Made by a program: the position numbers and the translations under genes
The notes under the pieces: generated by a model
Databases searched by the model: none
What the model saw: the letters and a program-made list of their open reading frames with translations, nothing else
What the model was told of the DNA's origin: nothing
Part shown: piece after piece, positions 45,697 through 58,573 of the stretch
Position numbering within the stretch: position 1 is the first letter of the stretch
Layout: each line of letters opens with the position of its first letter
DNA from: Haplosporangium gracile
Taxonomy: Eukaryota > Mortierellomycota > Mortierellomycetes > Mortierellales > Mortierellaceae
DNA: 64,000 nucleotides
Assembly: GCA_015499985.1 (NCBI GenBank)
Contig: JAAAUF010000019.1
Span: 46,416 to 110,415 of the forward strand
Reading direction: 5' to 3'

Positions 45697-48302
45697 CTAA
45701 CCAAAGTATGAGAACTCCTCACTGGTGGTAGAAGTAGGCGCATTCCCCATCGACAGCCCAAAGGCCGAAGCAGGCTTCCTTGGAGGAAAAGCGATTGCAG
45801 GCGTCTGAGGAACTTGCAGGACCTTGGGGGTTTCAAAGACATGATGATCCTTGTTGTTCTTGCTCAACATCATGCCCAAATGCCATAGGATCGCCTCGTA
45901 ACAGAAGACATATTGGCGCAAGCACTGGACCATCGAGAGGCGCTGCTCTCGGAACTTGGTCACCGTCGCAAAGACAACGTCCTCCATTGGCTCGTCGTTG
46001 ACAGCGGCCTGGCTATGAAATTGCTTGTCTTTGCTCAAGGCCTCCAATACTCGCTCGTTAGGAAGGCTCTCTCGGATATCCATCCTTGAGGTACTGGACT
46101 GTTGCTTCTGCTGCTGTCGTGCAGTATTGACTCCTGATGGACGCTGGTCGCAGAGGATCGACTCCGGATTATACCTGAGCTCCGAGAGAATCGAGTCGAT
46201 CACGCAAAAGGCACCTGTCCTTCCGCAACCCGCAGAACAATGGACCACCATAGGACCTGCCGATGCTGCCATGTTGTGCGTGTCCGCCAGCTCAATCAAC
46301 CGAAGCACCTCTAGCGGCGTCTCGGGAACACCAAAGTCGGGCCACCCCGTGTACTGGAGCTGAGTAATCGTACGCTCTGACCCCTTTGAACAGTTTCTGT
46401 GCCGCAGTCTCATCTGACGGACCAAGACAGAAGAATCACTGCCACTGTGGGGCTGGTACTCGCTCAGAAAGGTGACCTGCACCGCCCCGAGGTCCAGAAC
46501 GGGCTCTTGTGCGGTTGGCCAGTACTTGTGGCACTTGACCCTGCCCATCTCGAGCTCTCGGGTTAACATGACGACGACACGCGAGTTTTGTTCCCAGATG
46601 ACCTTCCAAAAGTCCAAAAACGTAGACGGAAGAGGCGCCTGGGTAGCAATGTACGACTTGCGACCAAAGGGGGGTGTGAGGAGGGAGGCATTGATATAGT
46701 CGTCATCACCTTGGTCAATCTCGTGGATCTTGACGCGGGTGTGGTCGAATGGCCAGACGTTGTTGTAGCGGTTCTTGAGTCCCTTTTCGATGCCCGCTCC
46801 GATGCTGTAGTCACTCGCCTTGCCCGACCGCATCACCTGAGGACACATCAGCAACGCAAGTCTCTTCTTCTCGGTAATCTCCACTTTCTAAAAATGGTAA
46901 CATGGCACAAGACAGGAAATATGTAAGTTTTTCGACTCGCACGACAATCTTTTTTTTTTTACTCCTTTCTTTCATCGTATAATTACCTGGAAATACTTGG
47001 CGAGGCGAGCCTTCCCGGAAAGTTCATCGACGGCATTCAAGAGCCAGCCTGGGAGGTGCTCTCGGATCATCTCAATCGAGAACCTGCTTGGAAGACGAAC
47101 AGGGATCTCCTCGGTAATGTTCGTGTTCAGACCCATTGCTTGGCGGACACTCTCGAACAAGGGATTGACATTGGGGTTTTCAATCATTGGTGTCTGTGCA
47201 ACAGTGTCACCCAAGACAGGTTTGATAATCATCGAAGGCAAAGCACCAAGGTGAAGGCGAGACCGTGGAGGGGAAGTGTTGCAGGACGATCCTGTAGACG
47301 AGGTTGGCGAATTTGAGCTTGAGCGCGAGTCCGACGACGAGGAAAAAGAGGAGGTCCGCGCGTGTCTGTTGATCGGCACAAATGTCCCTGAATTGTTGTG
47401 TTGTGAAAGGGCGTTGTTGTCGGAACTGCACAGGTCCGCATGATCATGAGCAAAAGCATTGAATCCCCCTACGGTTATTTTTTACAAAAAGAAAAAAAGA
47501 AAAAGATTGTCTACTGTCAGTACACGATGATAGGTTCATTCATTTCACAAAGGCTAGAAAAAGAAGAAAAATAAAAACACGCATTTGAGGGTAGAGTGGA
47601 ATAGCTTGACAAAGTAAGCCGGCAAATGTGGTAACCACTACAAAAAAGTTAACAATTTGACATTTAAGACAGCTTACCCTGAATGTAACCTATCCGTGAA
47701 GAGCAACCCTCTTTGCGGAACTTTTGAGCAATGCAGAACAATGGAGTTCCCTTAACTGGTGTAACACCGGTCGCATCAAAGAGCACAATGTTGGAGAACT
47801 GTCTCCAGTTGGAGAAGGCCTCGACCTCTTGGTCGGTGGTCAGATGCTCTGAGACCATGCCCAGAGAGTACATGGGTCTCTTCAGGAGCATGTTGGGGAC
47901 ACTGACGCCAACAGACGTCTTGATAGACAAGGCAGAGTGGCTGACAGTGGGACGCATATCCAAAAGTAGGACGGCGTTCTTGTTCTTGTTACCAAAGGCG
48001 CTCAATGTCTGCCTGAGGAGTTGAGAAACAGTATCTCCACTGATTTCTTTAAGATCCAGCTCAACTGCAGCGGGGTTGGTTGCAATGGAGGAAGGGAGGA
48101 AGGTAGGTGTAGACATTGAGGGCAGTTTAAGGGAGGAGAGTGCAGATGGAGAGAAAGGAGAGCTAAAGGAGTAACATGATTTGTGGAGTGAAGCTTTGCG
48201 GTCAACAGCAGCGACGCCTCTGGTTGTAGTGGGGGGATAAGGTTCCCATTGCCTTGTTCCGAGACCGTTGGAACCTTGTCTGACGTGAGTCGCAGGGGGC
48301 AT
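45697..48302 (-). CDS. Rhodanese-domain protein tyrosine phosphatase (Pyp1/Ptp2-like)
   Basis: Classical tyrosine phosphatase with an N-terminal rhodanese/CH2 domain, the layout of fungal phosphatases that dephosphorylate MAP kinases (S. pombe Pyp1/Pyp2). Exons 48302-47678, 47468-46987 and 46887-45697 join in phase to 765 residues; an ATG at 48116 would give 703. The rhodanese part runs from NAVLLLDMRPTVSHSALSIK to IGYIQGGFNAFAHDHADLC, with GGF across intron 1. The phosphatase domain has NRYNNVWPFDHTRV, DDYINASLL, YIATQAPLPST, the WPD loop GWPDFGVPETP, and the P-loop VVHCSAGCGRTGAF with Cys about 586. A Gln/Ser insert of about 60 residues separates SILCDQRP from the final helices. MAP kinase as substrate is inference from family. 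Confidence 0.92.
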
Positions 48303-48700
48303 TGGGATATGAGGCGTTTCGAAGATTCCTGGGTGTCCCTGGTTTGGCGATCTGGCTCAGACAATAATGAGGAAAGAAAAGGAGAGGGCGAAGATGACGA
48401 AGACAACGACGACGTAGGAAAAGAATATGTCGGAGTACAAAGAGACTTAATCAGATGTTTAGGAAGTTGTTGTTGTAAAGAGGTGAAAGAAGAAGCAAAG
48501 GGCTGTTGTTGCTATTGCTGGAGTTGCAAGTCGGCGGATGTAAAGACTTGATAGAGCTGTTGTTGTTGTTGTTGTTGTTATTGAGATGGGGGTTGAGCGG
48601 ATGTGGTTTGATAGGCAGGACCGGGATGAGGTTGAGGATGAGGATGATGACGGAGTAGGATGAGGGGATGAAGATATGAACCAGAATGGACAGCAGCAGC

Positions 48701-48757
<57 letters not shown>

Positions 48758-51735
48758 CGGCGTTGTGCAGGAAGAGGAGGAGGAAGATGAAAAGGAGGTC
48801 GATGAATTATTATCGGCTGAGATGGCTATGAAATTTGAGGGGTTGTTGGTCTGGGTAGGTGTTGAGGATGTAGAGAATGAGAGAAGAGAGCCGAAGGCTG
48901 TGTTGTACTTGTGGTTGTTGCTGTTGTTGGTGTTGTTTGTGCTATGGGATTGGCTTCAAGGAACGAGTGGTAGGCGCCGCTTGGTGCTGCTTGTTGGATA
49001 ATGAGTGTGAGTGTGTGTGGGAGTAAGAAGAGCGGGGGCGAGGGTGATAGGGATGAACTGTAGGGGAAGTGTCCATTACTCGAAGGAAGAAGGAGTAGGA
49101 AGGAAAGAAGAGAGAGAGGAGGGAGGAGAAAAGAGGGTTTAGAAAGAAGAAAGTAGAAGGCGAAGGGAAAGAGACAAAGGTGACTCGGTGGTTAAGGAAG
49201 GGCGGGAGAGAATAAGAGAGGGATGCACAAATAAGGACGACTGTGGTACAAAAAGGAAACAATAAACGTCAGTTTTTTTCACAGGAGGGTGGGTGATGAA
49301 AATGATGAGTGATGGATGATGAATAATGAATAATGGATAATGGATAATGAATAATGGTGAACAGGATTATGGCAGCTTCAAAATGGACAGAGGAGAAACG
49401 AGTATGGCAATCAAAAGTCAAATAAAAAAGAATGAAGAGACAGATACACGGCGATAAAAAAATAAAAAAAAAAGAAATGAAGAGAAACAGGAAAAGGATG
49501 CAGCTACCGGAAAGAAAGAAAGAAAAAAAGCGAGAAAGAGGCATTTTATCTACTCTGTCGTCGTCTCTACGAACTCAGTCTAATTGAGCTTTTTTTTATC
49601 AATAATCAAACTAAAAATGATATGCTCTCTATTTCTCTTCTGCGCCCATGCGTCATTCGTGTCTCTTGTGTCTCTCCTTTTTTTCTACTCTCCTAAAATC
49701 TCGTCTTTGCAGATGATGATAATTGCCTATTGCGTCGTCCTCTCATGTTACAACAATCGGCTGGATCTGACCGGGGGGCGGAGAACTTCCTCTCTAGGCA
49801 GCCAATTGCCGTCATCGTCTCTTCTTTTGCTTTATTCCGTCTACTAAAAAGGGGTGAAGAAGAAAGAGGAGGAGCCAGTTTCGTCTCTCTTCCTCTCTCT
49901 CTCCCTCTCTTCCTCTCTGTTCCCGGGACAAGGCCAAAACGCCTTGCCGTATCTAATCACAGACACAACCACATTCTTCATATCATCGCGCATAATTAGT
50001 TCTACGTATCACCGCTTTTAAACCCTGCTTTACTGGCGTCATGTCCTTGATTCCAATAAAGATGTGCAGTCACTTTCACAAGTCCCTCTCACTTGCACTC
50101 GCGCAGGCGATGCATGGACCTTCACAGAGAAGCAGCAATTTCTGCGAAAACTCGCAACGACTCATAATTGGTCTGTTCTTTTTTCAAGTCTTCTGATAGT
50201 TCTGTTCTCTTGACATTGCACCTTTCCCTTCATAACCTAGCGCCAAACCCTCCTTCTTTACCCAACCCCACGTATCTCGATCCAGCTACCTCTTCCCCCT
50301 TCTCTATACGCCGACCACCTACACTAGCTCCGTCTCTCACAGACATAAATCTGCTTCTCATCGCCATCAAAAGCCTTCCTGATTCGTCGTCTCCCCCTCT
50401 AACCTCTTTATTCGTCATCTCTATTCCTTGTTGGGCAAGCTTTAGCGTCCTTTTTCCCCCTAGGTGTGAATGCCAGCTCCTTGCTTTAGTCTGTGAAAAA
50501 AGGAAAACTGTACTAAAGTACCGTCCGTCCTGCTTGTCCCTTTTGCGCTCTGTCGTTTTCTATCAACCGCATCGCTGCAAACAAAAAACATCTCTGACTC
50601 CTCAACTCCCAGAACCCAAGCCTTACGGAAACGCGTTAGCTTCCTATTTTCTGATGATGGAAAAAACACGAACGACGCCGATTGTATTGGATCTTTCATA
50701 TTAGAGTACATATCAATTAGATCCACGTTTTCTTTCGTCTTTTTAGGTTGTCGCTCTATTTGGTGGCCAATTCCGCGATGATGATGTTGGGCCGTGGCGG
50801 TTGTTCTTTCTTTATCCCTTGTTTCCATGTTTCCCGTGTGATAAAGAGGCAGAGAACACAAAAACGATTTGGTGTTTTGTAGTTGTTGTTTGTGCTCAGA
50901 ATTGTTGTCCCGGGCAGACTGGTGTTTTCTACGTGCGTGCTGTTGTTATTTGTTGTTTTTACTGCTGCTAGCCATTCCCAATTAATATCTTTCTCAATGA
51001 ACGTTGTTCGTTTTTGTCGATGTTGCTGTTGTCTCGCTTGGGCACTCCCTTTCCTTTGCACTGGCATTTCGCGATTTTGCTCCTAAAAGAAAAAAAGAAA
51101 CGCAATAGCCTCTAAATCCCGCAGAATACAAATCACAAACGTGCGTAAAAGCCTATCCGTTGTCAGTCCTGTCTGTCCAGTGCCAACTTCATATCCTTTG
51201 GAAAAGAGTGGGTGACGGAAAGGGACCAGCAGATACCCTTTATCTTTCTCCTTTTCCAGATATGAACCATGACACATACCCTCTCATTGCATCCCGCTGA
51301 GTAAAAAAAAAAAAGGTTGATTGCGTCGTTGTCGTCGTCGTCGTCTATGCTAAACGACCCCAGCAAATTATGTCATAGTCGCTAGTGTTTTCCTTCAACT
51401 TTCGTGTCACGTAAAAAGAGTCGGTAACCTTGCTGCTCCATAGAACAGACGATGACAACACGCGTTGAGTTTTTTGGTGGTTTGTTATTCCTGTGTCTGT
51501 GATCCCGATCCTTCAAAGCATGATGATTGCATCCTTGAGTCCTTGCGTGTTTTATATTTGGTTGAAGTGAAAGTGAGATGTGTATGAAAAAAATAGATGA
51601 CTTTTGGGTAAAGTGAGGAAGCCAGGAAATCACGTGGGCACAGTGCTATTTTTTATTTTTTCATCGAAAAAAAATGCGGCCAAGGCATGGTCATTTCATA
51701 AGAGGGTGTAGAGGAATAAAATAACATAAGACTAT
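48303..51735. other. Gene-poor region upstream of PTP and downstream of the lipid-binding gene
   Basis: Bases 48303-49260 are the likely PTP leader (purine-rich plus strand, trinucleotide repeats). From 49260 to 51700 I find only short open frames with biased composition, the longest at 50168-50704 (+, 178 codons) without domain or neighbour support. The right end, 51640-51735, is the 3' flank of the lipid-binding gene. Confidence 0.45.
48701..48757. repeat. (TGA)19 trinucleotide microsatellite
   Basis: Nineteen uninterrupted TGA units, preceded by CAGCAGCAGC. It lies about 400 bases upstream of the PTP start on the minus strand, where it reads TCA. A shorter TTG/TGT run is at 48560-48580. 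Confidence 0.95.
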
Positions 51736-53088
51736 TTACGAGGAGGGGATCCGAGCCCAGTTGTAGCCATCCCGGATAACAAAGCCGTCGCCATCGACTT
51801 CGATCAGCATCGACTCGTCTTCATCGTCCTGCCAGCACTCGACAAGACTGTCGTTGGCACGACGACCGGGCCCCGCAAAGGCAAGGTGCTGCTGCACAGC
51901 CTTTAGTTCCAGATCGGGGAAGGAAATCAGAGCTGTCTTTTCGGTCGTCGAGGCCCCATCGACCGAGAGGGACTCGAGATGGTCGCGCATCTTTTCAGGG
52001 TCGACGCCCAAGGTCGCTCTCCTGAGAGGGAAGAGCAATGTGCTGGGACTGGTCTCGTATCCAAGATCGAACTGCGTGCAGCCGTCGAGATGGGCGAGGT
52101 GCTCGTACTTCTTGAGTCCTGACTGGCTGGAGGACGAGAATGTCCGGGTCAATTTCGAGGAGGAGGCGAAACCGAGGGCGGGACTCTGCTGCTGCGATGC
52201 TGTGGTGATGGTCGAGGAGGGAGATGCAGTCATGGGTATCATCGGCGTTTGAGAGAAAGGGGAGGAAGGCGAGGAGGTGGAGGACGAAGAAGGGGTCAAG
52301 GGGGAGGCGGACTGGGTATCATGAGAGGAGGTGTTGAGCGTTGGTTCAGATGGTGATGCAGCTGCTGCATTAGCAGAAATCTTGCCAAGGAGATTCATGG
52401 AGGAGAACCGCTTCGAGGCCCGCTTGGTGCCCTTGGGCGGCGGCGTCCAGGTCAGATTGATCTTTTCAAAAGGAATGGAGCACTCTGAATCTGAAGACGA
52501 GGAGTAACAGCTGGCAGAAGAGTCGGAGAGACTGGCGTCAGCATCCTGCATATTGCAATGGCTCTTGGAACTGTCGCTGCTGCTGCCATCGTCTATGCTC
52601 CTACTTGGACTAGATTCGCTGCTCGAACAGATCTCGCTCGCGGAACCTTGGGAGAGTGAGAGACCGGATCGGTAAAAGTTCCGGCTCCGTGCCTGACGGT
52701 GCTCTGTGACTTTGTACCACCGCTGCTCCTGGTCAACCTCGAGGACGAGCCGCTTTTCGTGTCCTGAAAACATGGCTGACATTTTGACCTTGCGGGTCAT
52801 CCATTCATGGTCGAGCACGATCGAGTACTGGATATAACCCGACTGTGAGCCAGAGATCAGGATCTCGCCCTTGATCATGTGTGCTGCCTCTGGGTGCCGG
52901 GAGTGTGTCAACGACATGTATTCCATGGAGCTGGTTTGGAGTCCGCGGTAGATGACATGACGTCCTGCTAGTGAACCCGAGGGTGGGGGTGTGAAGGATC
53001 TTGGTGAGGACATAATGGAGGTAGGTGAGCTGGAAGGTGATTTTGACATGGACATCCGTTTGGCAGAGCTGGGTGCTGTTGAGGTCAT
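51736..53088 (-). CDS. Putative glycolipid-binding (DUF1089) family protein with a large Ser-rich insert
   Basis: One exon, 450 residues. The two ends match the putative glycolipid-binding family (PF06475), a beta-rich fold known mainly from bacteria. The N-part has VIYRGLQTSSMEYMSLTHSR, GYIQYSIVLDHEWMTRKVKM and EQRWYKV. The C-part has LDGCTQFDLGYETSPSTLLF, PLRRATLGV, ISFPDLELKAVQQHLAFAGP and IEVDGDGFVIRDGYNWARI. Between them (about 140-325) is a Ser-rich insert with no family counterpart, so the fold is split in sequence. The first 35 residues are also Ser/Pro-rich. No signal peptide or membrane segment, so probably cytosolic. The biochemical role of the family is uncertain; the name is only putative. 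The leader above 53090 contains a CAA/ACG repeat and C/T runs. Confidence 0.75.
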   Translation of the reverse strand: MTSTAPSSAKRMSMSKSPSSSPTSIMSSPRSFTPPPSGSLAGRHVIYRGLQTSSMEYMSLTHSRHPEAAHMIKGEILISGSQSGYIQYSIVLDHEWMTRKVKMSAMFSGHEKRLVLEVDQEQRWYKVTEHRQARSRNFYRSGLSLSQGSASEICSSSESSPSRSIDDGSSSDSSKSHCNMQDADASLSDSSASCYSSSSDSECSIPFEKINLTWTPPPKGTKRASKRFSSMNLLGKISANAAAASPSEPTLNTSSHDTQSASPLTPSSSSTSSPSSPFSQTPMIPMTASPSSTITTASQQQSPALGFASSSKLTRTFSSSSQSGLKKYEHLAHLDGCTQFDLGYETSPSTLLFPLRRATLGVDPEKMRDHLESLSVDGASTTEKTALISFPDLELKAVQQHLAFAGPGRRANDSLVECWQDDEDESMLIEVDGDGFVIRDGYNWARIPSS

Positions 53089-54140
53089 TATCGTTTGCTG
53101 TGAGATATAGTTGTTTTTTTTTGCTGTGCAAATTGTGAAAGGCGGAGGCGTTTCGATCGTTGATAGTAATCGTCGTCGTTGTAGTCGTCGTCGTAATCGT
53201 GATCGTTGCTATTAATGTCGTGGTTCGTAGCTCGTGGAGTGTCTTTGTCGGTTGCGGTAGTGATGTTTGCGGTGTAGTAGTGGAGGTCGAGGTGGAGGTG
53301 CTGGGTAAAAGAGGTGGAAGAGATGCAGATGCCGTGGGATGGAAATGGAGGATGGCTCGGTAGCTGGCTATTGGGTGCGAAGCAAAAGGGCAAGAAGCGA
53401 GAGAAAGAAGAGAGAGAGAAAGGAAAGGGAGGGGAGTTCGTGAAGAGGGGAAGAAATCGAGGGCGATAGGTGGATCAGGGACGTGGTAGTGAACGTGTAG
53501 GGTGCGTGCGGGAGACAGAGAGAAAGGGAGGTAATGTGAGTGAAGAGACAGAGAGAGAAAGACGGAAGGGGGGAAAGGGAAGGGAGGGGAGGTGGAAAAA
53601 GAAGGGGAAGGGGAGAGGGAAAGGAAGAAAAAGCCAAGGGGTTGTGGATCTGGGAATAGGGATGAGAGGAAAGAGAGAAAGGGGGCCAAGAGAAGAGAAC
53701 GAGAAGAGCAGAAGCAGAAGCAGAAGAGAGATGCGTCGATGGATTGGGGGTGTGAATGGCTGGTGAAGTGGTGAAAAGAGACAATGGAAAAGGAAGCAGG
53801 AATGGATTGGATGGACAAAGTGAAGAAAATAAGGGAGAGAAGAAAGAGAAGAGAGAAGAAAGAACAGAGAGAAGAAGGAAGAAAGAAAGGGGGAGAAAGA
53901 AAAAAGAAAGAAAAGTAAAGAAGTAAAGAGAGAACCATTGGGTGATGGTGTACTGGCTGGGTGACATGGCATGGCATTAAGGATTGGATGCAATTGTTTT
54001 TATTGTATATGATGTTAAAGTGGAGGTGGGGAGTGGATTGTGCTCTCTTTTTGTTTGTCTTGCATGTGCCATGTATTCAATGGGAAGAGAGAGAAAAGGG
54101 AGCAAGAGAAGCAATAGAAAAGGACAGAAAAAAGGGTGCT

Positions 54141-54172
<32 letters not shown>

Positions 54173-55838
54173 CTGTTGCTGTTGATTGCATTAGGAATGC
54201 TTGCCTGTGTCTGACTGTTGTCTTTTTGTTTATCCTATGCTACATATCGCCATCCATCCGTAGCATGGCATGGCATCGAGGGGCAAGGTATGTGCATGCA
54301 TATTTTTTAATTCATGATTCAACTCATTTGTTCATTTGTTCCACAAAACAGACAAATAACAACACTTATTCGACTGGAATGAGAGAAAATGAGCCTTCTT
54401 CAGAGAAGGGGAACAGCTCAACAAGGGCAGCAACGACAACGAGAAGGGGCGGCTTTTCTTTACATTCATTTACCTGCCCTCCATTTATCAAAGACAATGA
54501 AGAATGGACACATTCAAAGGAGGTTTAAGTAACATGTGTATGTGCATGCGAGTGTGTCTTGGATAGCAAGACAAGTAATATTTTACCCCTAATGCTTAGC
54601 CTTCAGTGACCATCGGCATAGTTCATTTAAGAAAGATTGTCTTGTGCTTGTACCATGTGCAGGTGCAATGGTGTAACAATCAGTATGGGATTGTGCACCA
54701 TCACTCACCACCCCATGGTTATGTCTGACAGAGTAAAAGGGTACCAAAAAAAGACATTTTTTTAATTTAAGGCAGTATTTTTGTTTGTTCGAGGACGACA
54801 CTTCCATCTGCATCCAAACGGCCATCCATGTATGGATAGGAAAGACATAAGCAATGTAAGAAGAGAGGTGAGTAAATTATCTTTCTCACTCACTCCCTAT
54901 GAATAAGAGTGAGAGGGAGTGCTCTCAACCTCAAGAGAGAGTTATGGTGGATGGTGCTCATGGCATTTTGTGTGGGAAATGAAAGCCAAAATTATCAATG
55001 CTGACCCTCGTCCTCATCCCGCCAGAAATAACCCCCTCCTCCCTCTTCATCGCAAATGAATATAACAGAGAGCCATGCTGCTGTTGTTTATGTTTATGTT
55101 TTTGCGACAACAACACACCCATGCAAACACACACAGTGAGAGCCATCTAGTCTTTTAATAATAAAATGAACATACTCGACTCTCGTTCCTCATCACTCTA
55201 ATATGCTCACACCCACCTTCACTTCCTCCTCTCTCTCCTTCTCTCCTTTTCTCTCTCATAGAGTCAACTCTCCGCTGCTGACATATTTCAAGGAGACAGA
55301 GAGACAATAACAGAGATGATGAACGTTCGTAAAGATAAAAAAAGTCCGTGAAGTTAATATATGTTTTTCCTTTGATTGCTGGACATCATTCATTCCTTCT
55401 CTCATGTGCTCCTGCGCCTCTCTCTCTCCCACACACATACACACATACACCCCCTGGCCCTGGCCCACCCTTTTTTTTTTGCTCTGCAGGTGGGTGGGTG
55501 GACGATTATTGTTCTTCCTTCCCTTGTACTCAATAAGCGCAATTCATTTATGTTATTCGTGGGTCCCTCCGTCGCCCAGATTATGTCAGACGATTTATGA
55601 AAAAGAGAGAGATGATGAGGAAAGGAAAAAAAAAAGTACAATTGTGCAAAGTACCCAAGAATCAAGGAGTTGTTTAAGAGTGTCAGATCTTGATACTAAC
55701 AACGAGCATCCGATATGTCGGCTATACGAATAAGGAGGACTGGCTGACCGTGAGTATCTTACGGGGGTCGTAGACTTCATGTGGTGATGGATTGTGCCAC
55801 CTCATCATGAGCTTGTTCATAGTAGATGATGCATATGC

Positions 55839-55895
<57 letters not shown>

Positions 55896-56349
55896 CACAT
55901 AAAATTAACAAAGGGATGCCAGTTGGAACCAGATCTGGGATCAGTGATCATTGCAGCTCTGAGTCTATCGGAATTGGTGTGAATGACGATCCACCAGTTA
56001 AACTTTTTATTATATTTTTTTATTTGCTACTGTTTAGAGCTTGTTGCATCCTAACTGCCTTCGTTTGTGCAGTGGCGACCCGGATCGACGCACAATGACC
56101 CATGTCGTCTTTCTCCACACGCACAACCAACTAGACACGCACGCGGATCCCTTTCTTTTTGTCTTCACCCTCGAACCGAGAAGGGAATGTCGACCGTGAA
56201 TGGGAATGACATGCGAGCTACAGCATGGGACGAAGACAAACTCATTGTCATTCATCTCTCCTCTTCCCCCTTACAAGCGGAGCTTTCATTCCACTCATTC
56301 TCTTTCATTCATTTTTTTTCCGCACCTCATTCCCTCTTTTGCTCTAATA
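53089..56349. other. Leader of the lipid-binding gene and gene-poor DNA
   Basis: Bases 53100-53960 are purine-rich on the plus strand, i.e. a C/T-rich minus-strand leader; the 390-codon minus-strand frame through it is composed of Ser/Leu/Phe/Pro and rejected as a gene. From 54000 to 56340 I see no gene, only (TC)n at 54150-54172 and a GACA microsatellite. Bases 56250-56349 are C/T-rich and lead into the subtilisin start. Confidence 0.45.
55838..55894. repeat. (CAGA)14 tetranucleotide microsatellite
   Basis: About fourteen perfect CAGA units ending in CACACA, in non-coding DNA between the lipid-binding and subtilisin genes. Confidence 0.95.
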
Positions 56350-58371
56350 ATGACCGTCGCCTTCCTCTCTCTCGCAAAGGCAATAATCATCCTGACCATC
56401 CTAGCCAGCACAGTCGCCATCCATGCATCGCCTATCCAAATTCAAAGTAAAGGTAGATGCTTATTTTTTTCCTCCTGAATCTGGTGTGTCTGCGCATGGG
56501 CCCTTCTCTCTGTACCACAAACCACATGTGGCGAAAGGGACAAAGGGAGCAAGGGTTGTTATTGTCCTTCTTTGCGCACACTAGCATGTGCTTACACTCT
56601 GTCTTTCTTTTTTGCTCCTCCGTGTTACCTTTAGGTCTCGGCCATGACACCGCCAAGGGCGGATGCCCACCGGGGCACATTTCGGACTGTCGATACATTG
56701 TCATGATGCGCCCACCTAAACGCGAAGCCAACCCAGCCCTCAACCAGGAAGTCACCATCACCTCTACAGGAACACAAAGGACAACAACAATAACGACAAC
56801 GACAGAGGATCCGGGCTGGTTCAAACTCCTTAACACTCGCCACGACACAGAAACAGGCACACAAACAACATCCTCAAAACCAACCATCAATTCTCTAACA
56901 ATAGGCGACCTAGTCTGGTACTCGACCGCCATGTCCCCCACAACCGCAGATCAGATCCAACAACAACACAAACACCAAATCGAGTACCTCATTCCTGACC
57001 TTCCGGTACAGATGTATGGACGCGTTCAGAGTCATCCGCCTAGTTGGGGGCTTGACAGGATTGATCAACGGACGGATAAACTGGACGGGCTTTATCATTA
57101 CCCCAAATCTGCTGGGCAGAACGCTACCATCTATGTCATCGACACGTAAGTTAAGGAGATAGGGGGGAGAGTAGCTTGGTAGTCAAAGTACAAATGTCCT
57201 CTATTCGATAAGCCTATTGACCCGCTTTTCTTTTTTCCGGAATTTAGTGGCGTCAACATTGACCACAAGGACTTTGAGGGAAGGGCGCAGCATGGACCGG
57301 TCTTTGCGCAAGGAGTACAACAAACAGACAATGCCGACAGGAACGGACATGGCACGTTTGTTGCGGCCCTCGCTGCAGGTGCGACATATGGTGTTGCCAA
57401 GAAGGCCCAGATCGTATCCCTAAAAGCTCTTGATGATGCTGGTGCAGGCCGACTCTCAAACGTCCTGACAGCGATCGAGTGGGTTGTTAAGCGCCATGTC
57501 TCCCAAGGCAGTGCCGCCCGCTCCATCATCAAGTAAGCCTTTTTAACCTCTGATTGTTTGATACGCGCACGGCTTGAATGAAGCTTATTATCTTTTCTAT
57601 ACTTGAATTCTAATCCACGTGAACAGCCTATCGCTAGGAGCAGAGTTCAACGAACCAACAAACGAAGCCATTCAAGAGGCCATGCGCCTCGGCATTCACT
57701 TCTCAATCGCCGCAGGAAACGACGGAAAAGACGCCTGTCAATTCTCTCCAGCCTCGACTCCGGGTGCCATGACCGTCGGCGCCACCGACAAGGACGACAC
57801 CATCGCCTCCTACTCTAATTTCGGTCCCTGTGTCGCCATCTTTGCACCCGGGTCCGCTATCGTCTCTGCGTGGGCCGAATCCAACACTGCAACGCATGTC
57901 CAAAGCGGGACCTCGATGGCTTCTCCACATGTTGCGGGGCTGATGGCTTTATTGCTGTCAGAGTCGCCTGGAGAGAATATTCCGACCAAGGTCATGAATG
58001 AACGGATTTTGGGGTCTGTGACAAAATTTAGTCTCAATGGGGAGTTGGTCGCCGACGGTGTGGCCCCTCTACCTCTTCCTCTACTCTCGGTTTCTTCGAC
58101 TACCACGAGCCCCTCACGCGATATCCCTCCTTCATCTGGCATAACGACCAGCCGACCGCAGATCTTGGAGTTGCACGGAAAGGCCCTGGCGCGTAATCTT
58201 GTTTACATCGGCGCGGTGCTCCGAAACCCCGCAGACGAAACCGAGAGTATCGACCCTCCAATTTCATTCACTTCAGGGTCCTTGTCCCTTCTTTCTTATT
58301 TTCCTGTCGACTGTAAATGGGCTAGCCTCATCGCACTATCCTCCCTTTCTCTTTTCATGTCCCACCTCTAA
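56350..58371 (+). CDS. Secreted subtilisin-like (S8A, proteinase K type) serine protease
   Basis: Exons 56350-56452, 56635-57145, 57248-57532 and 57627-58371 join in phase to 547 residues. A signal peptide (MTVAFLSLAKAIIILTILAS) is followed by a propeptide with CRYIVMM and a Thr-rich linker. The protease domain has the full triad: Asp204 in YVIDTGVNIDHKDF, His239 in NGHGTFVAALAAG and Ser396 in SGTSMASPHVAGL, with the oxyanion Asn331 in AAGND. The INLSLG motif is formed across intron 3. Spacing and motifs fit proteinase K-like enzymes. The C-terminus carries a Ser/Thr-rich stretch and ends in a hydrophobic WASLIALSSLSLFMS, so a GPI anchor is possible. Expected role: extracellular or cell-surface protein digestion. 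Confidence 0.93.
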
Positions 58372-58573
58372 GAAATATCATTTCCCCTTCACGCTTTTTG
58401 TACATTACAATACTACATCATTTTTTTTCGTAAATTAAAGACACTCCCTATCAAAGCGAAATTCAGCTTTATGTGTGTTCATTCGTGGCGATACCGCGTA
58501 TTGGGGTCTGTTGGCGTACAGTGGACGTCAGTTTCAGTCTGGGAACAGACAAGGTCGGGGCACATCTATCTAG

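Noticed and set aside
50168..50704. 178-codon plus-strand open frame
   Set aside because: No domain, no partner exons, biased composition, and no leader-like sequence before it.
52805..53977. 390-codon minus-strand open frame overlapping the lipid-binding gene
   Set aside because: It lies mostly in the C/T-rich leader and is out of frame with the recognised protein family.
55838..55894. Tandem repeat considered as a CRISPR-like or satellite element
   Set aside because: Simple tetranucleotide microsatellite without spacers; the organism is a eukaryote.
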